Below the pieces are notes generated by a model. That model ran no database searches. It saw nothing but the letters and a program-made list of their open reading frames with translations, and had not been told where the DNA came from. The position numbers were made by a program, and so were the translations under genes. Positions 19,340-29,839 of a stretch of 64,000 bases of DNA are shown here, in pieces; position 1 is the first letter of the stretch, and each line of letters opens with the position of its first letter. Source of the DNA: Spiribacter vilamensis (GTDB lineage: Bacteria; Pseudomonadota; Gammaproteobacteria; Nitrococcales; Nitrococcaceae); assembly GCF_004217415.1 (NCBI RefSeq), contig NZ_SHLI01000001.1, positions 1,302,001 to 1,366,000 on the forward strand, given 5' to 3'.

Positions 19340-22300
19340 TCAGCCCAGGGCTCGGCGGGCGTTGCGGAAAAGCCGCATCCAGGCACCGTCCTCGCCCCAC
19401 TCGGCGGGGCACCACGAGTGCTGGATACCGCGGAACACCCGCTCCGGGTGCGGCATCATGATCGTTACCCGGCCATCGGCGTTACAGAGGCCCGTGATCC
19501 CTTCCGGCGAGCCGTTGGGGTTGGCCGGATAGCGTTCGGCCGGTGCGTCCATCGCGTCGATGTAGCGCATGCCCACCAGCCCCGCGGCCCGGGCCTGCGC
19601 GGCGCCTTCCGCGGTCGGGAATACCGCCTGCCCCTCGCCGTGGGCGACCACGATGGGCAGGGACGATCCGGCCATGTCGCCGAGCATGAGCGAGCGCGAG
19701 GGCAGGATCTCCACCTGCGAGAGGCGCGCCTCGTACTGGCGCGAGCGATTGCCCCGGAAATCCGGCCACAGCCCGGCCCCCGGGATGATGTCGCGCAGTG
19801 CCGAGAGCATCTGGCAGCCGTTGCAAACTCCCAGCGCCAGCGTGTCCGGCCGCGCGAAAAAGCCCTCGAAGGCGTCACGAAGGCGTTCGTTGAACAGGAT
19901 CGTCCGCGCCCAGCCCTGGCCGGCGCCCAGCACGTCCCCGTAGGAGAAGCCGCCACAGGCGACCAGGGCCTGGCAGTCCGCGAGGCGCGAGGGGTCGGCC
20001 ATCAGATCGGTGGTATGCAGATCCACCGGTTCGAAGCCGGCGCGCTCGAACGCCGCCGCCATTTCGATGTGGCTGTTGACGCCCTGCTCCCGGAGCACGG
20101 CCACCCGCGGCGCGGTGCCGGTGTTGATGAACGGCGCCGCGACATCCTCCGCCGGGTCGAAGCCAAGCGCCGCCCGTAGTCCCGGATCACGACGATCGGC
20201 GAGTGCCTCGTGCGCCTCGTCGGCGCAATCCGGGTCGTCCCGCAGCGCCTGCATGTGATGGCTGGTCTCGTGCCAGATCGACTCGAGTTCCGCCAGCGAC
20301 TCATCGAACACGACCGCACCGTGGTGACGGATCAGTAGATGACCCGCCTCGGTGGGCCGGCCGATGCGATGCAGCCGGGCATCGAGTCCGGCCGCCTCGA
20401 AGGCCGCTTCCACCGCCGGGCGATCGGCGTCGGCGACCTGCAGCACGACGCCGGATTCCTCGGCAAACACTGCCGCCATTGGGTCGTCCCCCAGCACCGA
20501 GACATCCACCGCGACACCGGTCCGCGCCGCATAGCCCATCTCCGCGAGGGTCACGAGAAGCCCGCCGTCGGAGACGTCGTGCAGCGCCTGCAAACGGCCC
20601 TCGGCCAGCAGGTCCTGAACGGTATCGAAGCCGGCGGCAAAGGCGGCCGGATCGTCCAGATCGGGGGCCGTGTCGCCGAGCTGGCCGTAGACCTGGGCCA
20701 GTGCCGAGCCACCCAGCCGACGCCCCCCGCCCAGATCGAGCAGGTAGAGGTGACTGGTCGGATCGGCGTCGAGCATCGGGGTGACGGCCCGGCGCGCGTC
20801 CGCCACCGGCGCGAAGGCGGAGACCACCAATGTCAGCGGCGAGGTCACCGCCTGCGATTCGCCATTCGCCTCCCAGACGGTCTTCATCGACAGCGAGTCC
20901 TTGCCCACCGGGATACTGATCCCCAGTTGCGGGCAGAGCGAACGGCCGACCGCGGCCACGGTGTCGTAGAGCCGGGCATCCTCGCCGGGATGGTTGCAGG
21001 CGGCCATCCAGTTCGCCGACAGATTGACCGTGCGCAGCCGGCCGATCGCCGCTCCCATCAGGTTGGTGAGTGACTCCGCGATCGCCATGCGGCCCGAGGC
21101 CGGCGCGTCGAGGAGCGCCACCGGGCTGCGCTCGCCCATAGCCATCGCCTCGCCGCGATAGCCCCGGTAGTCCCCCAGCGTCAGTCCATAGTCGGCGACC
21201 GGCACCTGCCAGGGCCCCACCATCTGATCGCGGCCGGTCAGTCCGGTGACCGAGCGATCCACGATGGTGACCAGGAATTCCTTGCTCGCCACGGTCGGCA
21301 GCCGCAGTACGCGCCGGGCCGCCTCGGCGATGCTCACGCCGGACAGCGCCAGGGGCCGACGCGGTGGCTCGAGTCGCTGCACATCGCGCCGCATCTTGGG
21401 CGGCTTGCCCAGCAACAGATCCATGGGGATATCCACGGGATGGCTGTCGAACTCGGCATCGCCGAGGATCAGCTGGCGGTCGTCGGTGGCCTCGCCCACC
21501 AGGGCGAAGGGCGCGCGTTCGCGCTCGCAGATGGCCTGGAAGGTGTCCTGGCGGTCGGCATCGAGTGCCAGTACGTAGCGCTCCTGGGCCTCGTTGCACC
21601 AGATCTCCAGCGGCGAGAGCCCCGCCTCCGCGCAGGGGATGGTGCGCAGCTCCATACGGCCGCCGCGGTCGGAGTCGTCGAGCAGTTCCGGGAGCGCGTT
21701 GGAGAGGCCCCCGGCACCGACATCGTGGATGGCGATGACGGGGTTCTCGTCACCGAGTCGCCAGCAGGCATCGATCACCTCCTGGCAGCGCCGCTCCATC
21801 TCCGGATTGCTGCGCTGCACCGACGCGAAATCCAGCGCCTCGGCACTCTGGCCACTCGCCACCGACGACGCCGCGCCACCGCCGAGACCGATCAGCATGG
21901 CGGGCCCACCAAGGACCACCAGTGGCGATCCACCGGGGGCGATGCCCTTGTCGACCTGCTCCGGGGCGATGGCACCCATGCCCCCGGCGATCATCACCGG
22001 TTTGTGATAGCCGCGGACTTCCTCGCCCTGTGGCCCGGGGACGGCCTGCTCGTAGGTGCGAAAGTAGCCGCACAGTTGCGGGCGGCCGAACTCGTTGCCA
22101 TAGCGGGCGGCGCCGATGGGCCCGTCGAGCATGATCTCGAGCGCCGAGGCCAGCCGCCCGGGCCGGCCGTGATCCACCTCCCAGGGCTGCTCGGCACCGG
22201 GGATGCGCAGGTTCGAGACCGAAAAGCCGGCGAGGCCCGCCTTGGTGCGGGCGCCACGACCGGTGGCCCCCTCGTCGCGGATCTCGCCGCCGACGCCGGT

Positions 22301-23224
22301 CGCCGCGCCGGCGAAGGGCGAGATGGCCGTGGGATGGTTGTGGGTCTCGACTTTCATGACCAGGTGCGCCGGTTCGAGGCGATGCCGGTAGCACCCGTCC
22401 GGCGCCGGATAGTAGCGATCCACCTCGTATCCGGCCACCACGGCGGCGTTGTCGCTGTAGGCCGAGAGCACGCCCTCGGGCCGCATGGCGTGGGTATGCC
22501 GGATCATGGCGAACAGCGACTGCGGCTGCGGCTCGCCGTCGATCACCCAGTCGGCGTTGAAGATCTTGTGCCGGCAGTGCTCGGAGTTGGCCTGCGCGAA
22601 CATCATCAGCTCGACATCGGTGGGGTTCCGCCCGAGCGCCTGGTAGTTCTCCACCAGGTAGCCGCGCTCGTCAGCGGAAAGCGCCAGCCCCAGCTCGGCG
22701 TCGGCCGCCGTCAGCGCCGCCTCGCCCGCGCCAAGCACGTCGACGCGCATCAGCGGCCGTGGCGGGTGAGTCGCGAACAGCGCGTCGCCGTCGTCCACCG
22801 TCGTGAGTACCGACTCGGTCATCCGGTCATGCAGCGCGGCGTGGAGCGACGGCCGGGCGCGGACATCGAGTACGCCACCCTCGTGATCGGTCCCGGTGTA
22901 GGCAATGCCCCGCTCGATGCGCAGGATCGCGGTCAGGCCGCAGTGCTCGGCGATATCCCCGGCCTTGCTGGCCCAGGGCGAGATCGTCCCGAGACGCGGG
23001 ACGACATAAACCGCCGGATCATCGTCATCGGGATTGGCCGGCACCGCGTCGAGCAACGCGCCGAGGCGCTCCAGCTCGCCGCTGGTCAGGGCGCGTTCCG
23101 TATCAATGAAATAGATCGCCCGGGCGGACAGCGCGTGGAGTGCGGGCTCGGCGGCCCGTGCGCGGTCGCACTGACGGGCGTCTTCCACTGGCGCCGGCCC
23201 GGAATGACTGGCGAATATGAGCAT
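19340..23224 (-). CDS. purL: phosphoribosylformylglycinamidine synthase
   Basis: 1294 residues, the large single-chain proteobacterial form. It converts FGAR, glutamine and ATP to FGAM in purine synthesis. Visible parts are the N-terminal PurS-like region ([20 protein letters not shown]), the linker with [20 protein letters not shown], two AIRS-type ATPase halves ([21 protein letters not shown] and [11 protein letters not shown]), and a C-terminal class I glutaminase with nucleophile Cys in GVCNGCQML near residue 1135. It is followed after 5 bp by bamC on the same strand; no other pur gene is nearby. Confidence 0.97.
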   Translation of the reverse strand: MLIFASHSGPAPVEDARQCDRARAAEPALHALSARAIYFIDTERALTSGELERLGALLDAVPANPDDDDPAVYVVPRLGTISPWASKAGDIAEHCGLTAILRIERGIAYTGTDHEGGVLDVRARPSLHAALHDRMTESVLTTVDDGDALFATHPPRPLMRVDVLGAGEAALTAADAELGLALSADERGYLVENYQALGRNPTDVELMMFAQANSEHCRHKIFNADWVIDGEPQPQSLFAMIRHTHAMRPEGVLSAYSDNAAVVAGYEVDRYYPAPDGCYRHRLEPAHLVMKVETHNHPTAISPFAGAATGVGGEIRDEGATGRGARTKAGLAGFSVSNLRIPGAEQPWEVDHGRPGRLASALEIMLDGPIGAARYGNEFGRPQLCGYFRTYEQAVPGPQGEEVRGYHKPVMIAGGMGAIAPEQVDKGIAPGGSPLVVLGGPAMLIGLGGGAASSVASGQSAEALDFASVQRSNPEMERRCQEVIDACWRLGDENPVIAIHDVGAGGLSNALPELLDDSDRGGRMELRTIPCAEAGLSPLEIWCNEAQERYVLALDADRQDTFQAICERERAPFALVGEATDDRQLILGDAEFDSHPVDIPMDLLLGKPPKMRRDVQRLEPPRRPLALSGVSIAEAARRVLRLPTVASKEFLVTIVDRSVTGLTGRDQMVGPWQVPVADYGLTLGDYRGYRGEAMAMGERSPVALLDAPASGRMAIAESLTNLMGAAIGRLRTVNLSANWMAACNHPGEDARLYDTVAAVGRSLCPQLGISIPVGKDSLSMKTVWEANGESQAVTSPLTLVVSAFAPVADARRAVTPMLDADPTSHLYLLDLGGGRRLGGSALAQVYGQLGDTAPDLDDPAAFAAGFDTVQDLLAEGRLQALHDVSDGGLLVTLAEMGYAARTGVAVDVSVLGDDPMAAVFAEESGVVLQVADADRPAVEAAFEAAGLDARLHRIGRPTEAGHLLIRHHGAVVFDESLAELESIWHETSHHMQALRDDPDCADEAHEALADRRDPGLRAALGFDPAEDVAAPFINTGTAPRVAVLREQGVNSHIEMAAAFERAGFEPVDLHTTDLMADPSRLADCQALVACGGFSYGDVLGAGQGWARTILFNERLRDAFEGFFARPDTLALGVCNGCQMLSALRDIIPGAGLWPDFRGNRSRQYEARLSQVEILPSRSLMLGDMAGSSLPIVVAHGEGQAVFPTAEGAAQARAAGLVGMRYIDAMDAPAERYPANPNGSPEGITGLCNADGRVTIMMPHPERVFRGIQHSWCPAEWGEDGAWMRLFRNARRALG

Positions 23225-23229
23225 GGCGT

Positions 23230-23805
23230 TCAGGGTCTGAGTTGTTCGGAGAGGACGGAGAGGACCTGTCGGGCGGCGCCGGCGGCGGCCGGATTACCAT
23301 CGGGATCCTGAACGGTGACCCGGGCGCCCTTGCCACGCTCGGCAACGGCCACCTCGTAGGTCTGCAGGGCCTCGTCCGGCCGGTCACGCCAGAAGGCGAG
23401 CGAGGACAGCACCCCCTCGCCCTCGGCCGTCTCCACTTCCGAGGCCACCGACCCGTCGTAACGGATCTGGTGCGTTCCGGCGTCGCGGTCCGAATCCAAC
23501 AGCTCGAACCCGACCCGATCCACCGCCCGGCCGACGACCGCCCAGGCGGCGTTGAACGGCAGGCCGAGGTCGAGGACCGGCTGGCCGTCCACCGACCCCA
23601 GTGCCGCCTCGCCCGCCGAACCGGCCCCCTGGTCGGATTGCCCGCCTGCGTCGGTCGAGCCCGATCCGCGCAGGCGGACATCGGCGAGCACATCCGGCGG
23701 CTGTCTCAGCCGCTCGGCGGCCTGCTCGGCCTCGTCCGGTTCGCTGCTCAACAGGCCGCACCCGGTCAGCAGCAGGGTACCGAGGGCAATCGCCAGTCGC
23801 GTCAT
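23230..23805 (-). CDS. bamC: outer membrane assembly lipoprotein BamC
   Basis: 191 residues from the ATG at 23805, which overlaps the dapA stop by 4 bp. The lipobox is LLLTGC, and an unstructured N-terminal part contains [12 protein letters not shown], matching the BamC segment that binds BamD. One helix-grip domain follows ([28 protein letters not shown]). It is shorter than E. coli BamC (about 344), probably with only one of the two C-terminal domains. The dapA-bamC order is the conserved gammaproteobacterial arrangement. Confidence 0.85.
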   Translation of the reverse strand: MTRLAIALGTLLLTGCGLLSSEPDEAEQAAERLRQPPDVLADVRLRGSGSTDAGGQSDQGAGSAGEAALGSVDGQPVLDLGLPFNAAWAVVGRAVDRVGFELLDSDRDAGTHQIRYDGSVASEVETAEGEGVLSSLAFWRDRPDEALQTYEVAVAERGKGARVTVQDPDGNPAAAGAARQVLSVLSEQLRP

Positions 23806-24677
23806 AGGGCGTCTGCCAGCTTCAGCGCCTGGCGCACGGTCTCGTGGTACGTCTCGGAGAGCGGCGTCATGGGCAGGCGCATCCCCGGCTCGATCAGCCC
23901 CATCTCCTGCAGCGCCCATTTCACCGGGATCGGGTTCGTCTCGAGGAAAAGCGCGTTGTGCAGCGCCGCCAGCCGCGCATCCAGGGCCTCGGCGGTGGAC
24001 GGATCGCTGTCGAGGACCGCCATGCACATCCGGTGCATCAGATCCGGTGCGACATTGGCCGTCACCGAGACACAGCCCTGGGCGCCGGCATTCATGAGCG
24101 CCAGGTTGCGGGCGTCTTCGCCGCAGTACAGGTCGATCCGGTCGCCGCAGCGCCCGATCACCTCTTCGGCCCGCTCGAGACTGCCCGAGGCCTCCTTGAT
24201 GCCGACGATATTGTCGATGTCGGCCAGGCGATCGACGGTCTCCGGCAGCAGATCGACACCGGTGCGGCCGGGCACGTTGTAGAGGATCTGCGGAATCGGC
24301 ACCCGATCGGCGACGTGGCGGAAGTGCTGGTAGAGCCCCTCCTGGGTGGGCTTGTTGTAGTAGGGCGTCACCAGCAGCGCAGCCGCGCAGCCCACCTCGA
24401 GCGCACGGCGGGCCAGGGCCTCGGCCTCCCAGGTGCTGTTGGCGCCGCAACCGCCCATCACCGTGATCCGTCCGTCGGCGATCTCGACGGTGCGCCGCAT
24501 CACGTAGTAATGCTCGTCGTGATCGAGCGTCGCCGACTCCCCCGTTGTCCCGACGGCGACAATGGCGTCGGTCCCGTTGCGGATGTGGAACTCCACCAAC
24601 CGCTCGAGGCCCACCTCGTCCAGAGCCCCGTCGTTGTGCATGGGGGTTGCCATTGCAACCATGCTGCCCTGGAACAT
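23802..24677 (-). CDS. dapA: 4-hydroxy-tetrahydrodipicolinate synthase
   Basis: 291 residues. A TIM barrel with GTTGESATL (pyruvate-binding Thr pair), Tyr in LYNVPGRTG and the Schiff-base Lys in GIKEASG. It condenses pyruvate and aspartate semialdehyde, the first step specific to lysine and diaminopimelate. It leads the dapA-bamC operon and is divergent from gcvR, as in E. coli. Confidence 0.96.
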   Translation of the reverse strand: MFQGSMVAMATPMHNDGALDEVGLERLVEFHIRNGTDAIVAVGTTGESATLDHDEHYYVMRRTVEIADGRITVMGGCGANSTWEAEALARRALEVGCAAALLVTPYYNKPTQEGLYQHFRHVADRVPIPQILYNVPGRTGVDLLPETVDRLADIDNIVGIKEASGSLERAEEVIGRCGDRIDLYCGEDARNLALMNAGAQGCVSVTANVAPDLMHRMCMAVLDSDPSTAEALDARLAALHNALFLETNPIPVKWALQEMGLIEPGMRLPMTPLSETYHETVRQALKLADAL

Positions 24678-24814
24678 TCCCGAGATCCCCTCCGCTGTTT
24701 GAATGCGAGGATGTTAGCCCTGCGTACCGGGACTGACAAGCCGCCAGCGCCGGGGTCGTGGTACACTCAGGGGCTTCATTCGCGGGGCTTCAGCGGGCAG
24801 CAACGGACAGCGTC

Positions 24815-25348
24815 ATGCAGAAAAACTACCTCGTCGTTTCCGCCCTGGGCGAAGACCGGCCCGGACTGGTGGACGCCGTCTCGCAACTCATTCGCGATAC
24901 CGGCTGCAGCGTGGGTGACAGCCGAATGAGCGTGCTCGGCGGGGATTTCGCCATGATCTTCATGGTCGAGGGGCGCTGGAACGAGCTGGCCAAGCTCGAA
25001 TCGTCGCTCCCGGCGGCCGGCCGCCGACTCGGACTCGACGTGCAGGCCCGGCGCACCCGGCCGCGGCCGCCCACGGCGGACGTCCTGCCCTACAGCGTCG
25101 AGGTGGTCTGCGTGGACCACAGCGGCATCATCCATCAGCTGGGAAACTTCTTCGCCAGCCGCGACATCAATATCCGTGATCTGACGACGACCAGTTACGC
25201 CGCCGCCCATACGAGAACACCGATGTTTCAGCTGCAGATGACGATCGACGTCGCAGCGTCGCTGCACATCGCCCGGCTGCGCGAGGAATTCATGGATTTC
25301 TGCGACCAGCTCAACCTGGACGCCATCATCGAACCACTGAGGCACTGA
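24815..25348 (+). CDS. gcvR: glycine cleavage system regulator, ACT-domain protein
   Basis: 177 residues from the ATG at 24815. Two ACT domains: residues about 5-75 (LVVSALGEDRPGLVDAVSQLI) and about 93-170 (SVEVVCVDHSGIIHQLGNFFASRDINI). This matches GcvR, which modulates GcvA. No gcvA or gcv genes are in the window, so the regulatory target is inferred from synteny (dapA/gcvR/bcp). It is separated from bcp by 4 bp. Confidence 0.88.
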   Translation: MQKNYLVVSALGEDRPGLVDAVSQLIRDTGCSVGDSRMSVLGGDFAMIFMVEGRWNELAKLESSLPAAGRRLGLDVQARRTRPRPPTADVLPYSVEVVCVDHSGIIHQLGNFFASRDINIRDLTTTSYAAAHTRTPMFQLQMTIDVAASLHIARLREEFMDFCDQLNLDAIIEPLRH

Positions 25349-25352
25349 GTGC

Positions 25353-25835
25353 ATGAGCGAGATGACCATCGATCAACCCGTCACCGATTTCGAGCGCACC
25401 ACCGATACGGGCGAATCCTGGCGCCTGGCCGATCAGCGCGGTCGCTGGATCGTGCTGTATTTCTTCCCCAAGGCGAGCACGCCGGGCTGCACCGTCGAGA
25501 GCGAGGCATTCCGCGACCTCGACCCGCGCTTCAACGCCCTCAACGCCCAGGTGGTCGGCATCTCCCGCGACGGGCCGAAGGCGCTCGCCAACTTCCGCGC
25601 CAAGTACGACTTCCCGTTCCCGCTGCTGAGTGACCGCGACGAGACGGTCTGCAGCCAGTTCGACGTCATCCGCGACAAGGTCATGTTCGGCAAGCCGGCC
25701 CGCGGCATCGAGCGCAGCACCTTCCTGATCGACCCCGAGGGCGTGCTGCGCGAGGCGTGGCGCAAGGTGAGCGTCGACGGCCATGCCGAGGCCGTCCTCC
25801 AGACACTGTCACAACGGCAGGGTGGCCAGCGCTGA
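25353..25835 (+). CDS. bcp: thioredoxin-dependent peroxiredoxin Bcp
   Basis: 160 residues. Peroxidatic Cys is in KASTPGCTVES. The resolving Cys normally five residues later in atypical 2-Cys Bcp is replaced (TVESEAF instead of TVQAC); the only other Cys is in ETVCSQFD, at a different site. It should reduce peroxides, but may work as a 1-Cys enzyme. It lies between gcvR and the PIN-PhoH gene, in a tight co-directional run. Confidence 0.92.
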   Translation: MSEMTIDQPVTDFERTTDTGESWRLADQRGRWIVLYFFPKASTPGCTVESEAFRDLDPRFNALNAQVVGISRDGPKALANFRAKYDFPFPLLSDRDETVCSQFDVIRDKVMFGKPARGIERSTFLIDPEGVLREAWRKVSVDGHAEAVLQTLSQRQGGQR

Positions 25836-25837
25836 CC

Positions 25838-27118
25838 ATGCACCGCGCCTGTCTGCTCGACACCTCCGTTCTGCTCCACGACCCGGCCGCGCTGTTCCGG
25901 TTTCAGGCGCAGGACATCTACCTCCCGCTGGCGGTGTTGCACGGCCTCGATGCCGCGCGCCATGGCAACAGCGAGGAGGCACGCAACGCCCTGCAGGCGT
26001 CGCGGTTTCTCGACCAGCAACTGGCCGGCATCGCCCCCGAGGCACTCGCCGACGGCCTGCCGCTGGGCGAGGGACTGGGGCGGCTGTATTTCCTCACCGA
26101 CACCGAGGCGGGTCACCCGTCGCCGGTGCTCGCCGCCGCCCGTACACTCGCGCAGACCCACCCCGACATGCGACTCACCGTGGTGGCGCGGGACATCAAC
26201 CTGCGCATCCAGGCGAGCGTACTCGGGCTCGAGGCGAGCGATCACGAGAGCGAGGCGCGGCTCGACGACCCCGACCTGCTGCCCGACGGCATGCACACGC
26301 TGACCGCCGATGCCGACCCCGCCAGCGCCGCGCCGACGACGGCCACCGCCAACGAATTCCTCGTCCGCGGCGGCCAGTCCTGGCGACTGCAACCGACTGA
26401 TGACGCAAAACTGCGGCCCGCACCGGTCGCCGACTACGGCCCCTCGGGCGAGTCGGTCTGGGGCATCCACGCGCGCAATCAGCAGCAGGCCCTCGCCCTC
26501 GATCTGCTCCTCGACCCGGACGTCGACCTCGTCACCCTGCTGGGTCCGGCGGGGACCGGCAAGACACTGCTGACCCTCGCCGCCGGGCTGGCGCAGACAC
26601 TGGAGGCGTCGCGCTACGACGAGATCCTCATGACCCGCGCGACCGTCGCCATTGGCGAGGACATCGGCTATCTCCCTGGCACCGAGGAAGAGAAAATGTC
26701 GCCCTGGATGGGCGCGCTGATGGACAACCTGGAGGTATTGAGCGCGCCGGCGAAGGGTGCCGGCGGCGGCAATCGCTGGGGACAGGCGGCCACGCAGGAT
26801 TACCTGCAGAGCCGCATCCGCATCCGATCGCTCAATTTCATGCGCGGCCGGACGCTGCTCAACCGCTTCATGGTGCTCGACGAGGCGCAGAACCTGACGC
26901 CGCAGCAGATGCGCACCCTGATCACCCGGGCGGGCCCCGGCACCAAGATCGTCTGCCTGGGTAACATCGCCCAGATCGACACGCCCTGGCTCACGCCCAC
27001 CACCTCCGGGCTGACCTACCTCGTACGACGCTTCCGCGACTGGCCACACAGCGGCCACCTGACCCTGACACGGGGCGAGCGCTCGCGGCTCGCCGCCTAC
27101 GCGAGCGACGTCCTCTAG
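25838..27118 (+). CDS. PIN domain - PhoH ATPase fusion (PhoH2-like)
   Basis: 426 residues from the ATG at 25838, two bases after the bcp stop. The N-terminal PIN domain (CLLDTSVLLHDPAALF, with acidic residues at LDTS and later DIN) occupies about 1-150. The C-terminal PhoH-type P-loop ATPase has Walker A LLGPAGTGKTLL and Walker B FMVLDEAQNLTPQQM. PhoH2-type proteins combine RNase and helicase activity in other bacteria. As it is chromosomal without an upstream antitoxin, a role in RNA turnover is likelier than a toxin role. Confidence 0.88.
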   Translation: MHRACLLDTSVLLHDPAALFRFQAQDIYLPLAVLHGLDAARHGNSEEARNALQASRFLDQQLAGIAPEALADGLPLGEGLGRLYFLTDTEAGHPSPVLAAARTLAQTHPDMRLTVVARDINLRIQASVLGLEASDHESEARLDDPDLLPDGMHTLTADADPASAAPTTATANEFLVRGGQSWRLQPTDDAKLRPAPVADYGPSGESVWGIHARNQQQALALDLLLDPDVDLVTLLGPAGTGKTLLTLAAGLAQTLEASRYDEILMTRATVAIGEDIGYLPGTEEEKMSPWMGALMDNLEVLSAPAKGAGGGNRWGQAATQDYLQSRIRIRSLNFMRGRTLLNRFMVLDEAQNLTPQQMRTLITRAGPGTKIVCLGNIAQIDTPWLTPTTSGLTYLVRRFRDWPHSGHLTLTRGERSRLAAYASDVL

Positions 27119-27127
27119 CCGGGGCGG

Positions 27128-28240
27128 TCACGCGGGGCGGACGTCGTCCTCGGCGGCATCCTCCGCCGCCTCTTCATCCATATCCGGCCGGGGCCAGGCA
27201 TTGATGACCGCCTGGATCAGGTTGGCGAGCGGTATCGCGAAGAACACGCCCCAGAACCCCCAGATGCCACCAAAGATCAGGATGGCGATAATGATCGCCA
27301 CCGGGTGGAGGTTGACCGCCTCCGAGAACAGCAGTGGCACCAGCACGTTGGCATCGATTGCCTGGATGATGGCGTAGGCGATCAGCACCCACATGAACTC
27401 GTTCGTGGCGCCGAACTGGAAGTAGGCCACGATGGCGATGGGCAGCGTGACCACGATCGCCCCCACATAGGGGATGATGACCGACAGGCCCACCATCAGC
27501 GCGAGCAGCATCGCGAAATCGAGCCCCAGAAACGCGAAGGTGAGGAAACTCCCGATCCAGACGATGGCCACCTCGACGAACTTGCCACGCACGTAATTGC
27601 CGATCTGCAGGTCCACCTCGCGCCACACCGAGTCCACCAGCCCGTAGTGCCGGGGCAGGAAGCGCACGGCCCAGCCCAGGATCCGCGCCTTGTCCCAGAG
27701 GAAAAAGAAGATCAATACCGGCAGCAGCACCGCGTAGACCATTACCGTCACCGCCATGACCACCGAGGCGAGGGAGAACGACGACGCCAGCGAGCGCGCG
27801 TAGACGATCGCCTCGCGCCGGATGGCATCGAGCAGCGCGGCGACCTGCTCGGTCGAGAAATAGGCCGGGTAGCGTTCCGGCAGCTGCAACAGCGCCTGCT
27901 GACCCCGCTCGAGCATGGCGGGCAGGTTCTCCACCAGCTGGATAACCTGGTTGAGGATAGTGGGCAGCAGGGCGGTCAGGGTCGCCACCAGGCACAGAAT
28001 GAACAGCAGATAGACGATCAGCACGGCAATACCGCGCCGAACGCCATACCGGGTCATCGCCCGCACGATGCCCTCGAGGAGGTACGCCAGCACGATAGAG
28101 GCAAACACCGGCACCAGCATGCCGCCGAGGAAGGTCACCACCGCTGCGCCCACGAGCAGCATGACCGTGAGCCCCACCACCTGCGGGTTACTGAGGTGGC
28201 GGTTGATCCAGTTGCGGATGGGGTACATGGGCGTCGACAA
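27128..28240 (-). CDS. perM: AI-2E family transporter PerM
   Basis: 370 residues. About eight transmembrane segments with the family's long central amphipathic region and the conserved GIWGFWGVFFAIPLANLIQAVI close to the end. The start is most likely the TTG at 28240, since an AGGAGG site lies five bases before it; an in-frame ATG follows four codons later. Family members export diverse small molecules or ions. Divergent from bepA with 57 bp between, as in E. coli. Confidence 0.88.
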   Translation of the reverse strand: MSTPMYPIRNWINRHLSNPQVVGLTVMLLVGAAVVTFLGGMLVPVFASIVLAYLLEGIVRAMTRYGVRRGIAVLIVYLLFILCLVATLTALLPTILNQVIQLVENLPAMLERGQQALLQLPERYPAYFSTEQVAALLDAIRREAIVYARSLASSFSLASVVMAVTVMVYAVLLPVLIFFFLWDKARILGWAVRFLPRHYGLVDSVWREVDLQIGNYVRGKFVEVAIVWIGSFLTFAFLGLDFAMLLALMVGLSVIIPYVGAIVVTLPIAIVAYFQFGATNEFMWVLIAYAIIQAIDANVLVPLLFSEAVNLHPVAIIIAILIFGGIWGFWGVFFAIPLANLIQAVINAWPRPDMDEEAAEDAAEDDVRPA

Positions 28241-28297
28241 GGCAACCTCCTGCAGTCGGGTTATACTGTCCCATAAACGAAGGCCCGGTGGAACGCG

Positions 28298-29788
28298 ATG
28301 GCGGCACCGTCAGTCTCTGGAGGCATGATGCGGCGGAAGAAAACCAATCGGCTCCGGGCAGCCCTCGGGACGGCCGTGCTGGCCGGTATGATGATGTTCG
28401 CCGTCCCCTCGGCATCCGGCCAGGGCGTGGAGCTTGATCTGTCGCTGCCCGATATGGGTAATCCGTCGAGCCAGGCGCTGCCGGCCGGCGAGGCGGCACG
28501 CATCGGCCTGGAAATGATGCGCGAGATCCGCCAGGAGGTCGACCTGGTCGACGATCCCGCGGTCAATGCCTACATCCGCGACCTCGGCGCCCGGATCGCC
28601 GCGGCCACCGATACCCCCGCCGCGGCCTACCGTTTTTTCGTGGTGGATGATCCGCGCATCAACGCCTTCGCGATGCCCGGCGGCTATATCGGTGTCCACA
28701 GCGGGCTGATTACCGCGAGCCGCAACGAGAGCGAACTCGGCTCGGTGATCGCCCACGAGCTCTCGCACGTCACCCAGCGGCATATCGCCCGCCGTATCGC
28801 CGCCGCCGAGCAGACCGGACTGCGCACTGCGGCCATGGTCCTCGCCGGACTCGTGATCGGCTCGCAACACCCACAGGCCGGCGCGGCCGCCGTCACCACC
28901 GGCATGGCCTCGGGGGTCGACAGCCAGCTCGCCTACTCCCGCGATCACGAGCGCGAGGCGGACCGGACCGGCATTCGCATCCTCGCCCGCGCCAACCTCG
29001 ATCCCACCGGTATGGCGGATTTCTTCGAGGTCCTGCAGGCCGATAACCGCTACCGCAGCCGCGCCCCGGCCTTTCTCAGCACCCATCCGCTGACGCGCGC
29101 CCGCATCGCCGACACGCGATCGATGGCCCGGGAGCTGAAGCCCGAATCGGTGTTCGAGAGCCCCGACTACGGCTACGCCCGCGCTCGCCTCCAGGTCGCT
29201 GCCGCCAGTCACCCGGAAGACGCGGTCGATGACTTTCGCGCACGTATCGAGGCGGACGACGCGCCGGCGCGACGTTACGGGCTCGCGATCGCCCTGATTG
29301 CGGACGATGCGCCGGAGCAGGCCGCCGACCTGCTCGAGTCACTCCTCGACGACGCGGGGGCGCATGACCTGATCTACGTCGGCCTTGCCGAGGCGGCGCT
29401 GGCTGAGGACCGGATCGACCGGGCCCTGGCGCGGATCGATGATGGCCTGAGCCTGTTCCCCGACAGCACCGGTCTGCAGGTGGGCCGCGTCGAGGCCCTG
29501 CTACAGGCGGACCGGGCCCGGGACGCCCTCGCCTCGACCCGCGACCTGACCCATCAGCAGCCCGATGCACCGGGGATCTGGCAGCTGCACGCGCGCGCGG
29601 CCAGTGCCGCCAACGACCCCGACGAGTCGGCGCTGGCAATGGCCCGGTATTACGCGGCGCAGGGCGATCTGCAGGCCGGCCTCTCGCAGCTGCGACGCAT
29701 CAGCGAGATCAGCGCCACCCCGCGGCAACGGGCCCGGGCCGAGGCACTACGCAGCCGCTGGGAGGCCAGCCTGACGCGAACCGGCTGA
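28298..29788 (+). CDS. bepA: periplasmic M48 metalloprotease/chaperone with TPR repeats, BepA-like
   Basis: 496 residues (or slightly shorter if the start is the ATG at 28322 or 28325). It has a signal peptide, then the M48 domain with AHELSHVTQRH and the later DHEREADR zinc ligand. A C-terminal half of TPR helices follows (residues about 300-480). BepA degrades or repairs stalled LptD and BAM substrates at the outer membrane. Its position next to perM repeats the E. coli order. The window also contains a second M48 lipoprotein at its left edge. Confidence 0.9.
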   Translation: MAAPSVSGGMMRRKKTNRLRAALGTAVLAGMMMFAVPSASGQGVELDLSLPDMGNPSSQALPAGEAARIGLEMMREIRQEVDLVDDPAVNAYIRDLGARIAAATDTPAAAYRFFVVDDPRINAFAMPGGYIGVHSGLITASRNESELGSVIAHELSHVTQRHIARRIAAAEQTGLRTAAMVLAGLVIGSQHPQAGAAAVTTGMASGVDSQLAYSRDHEREADRTGIRILARANLDPTGMADFFEVLQADNRYRSRAPAFLSTHPLTRARIADTRSMARELKPESVFESPDYGYARARLQVAAASHPEDAVDDFRARIEADDAPARRYGLAIALIADDAPEQAADLLESLLDDAGAHDLIYVGLAEAALAEDRIDRALARIDDGLSLFPDSTGLQVGRVEALLQADRARDALASTRDLTHQQPDAPGIWQLHARAASAANDPDESALAMARYYAAQGDLQAGLSQLRRISEISATPRQRARAEALRSRWEASLTRTG

Positions 29789-29839
29789 GCGACCCGCCGA
29801 GCGGAGTGTTAGCATGATCCGCATTCCAACGGAGGGGTC

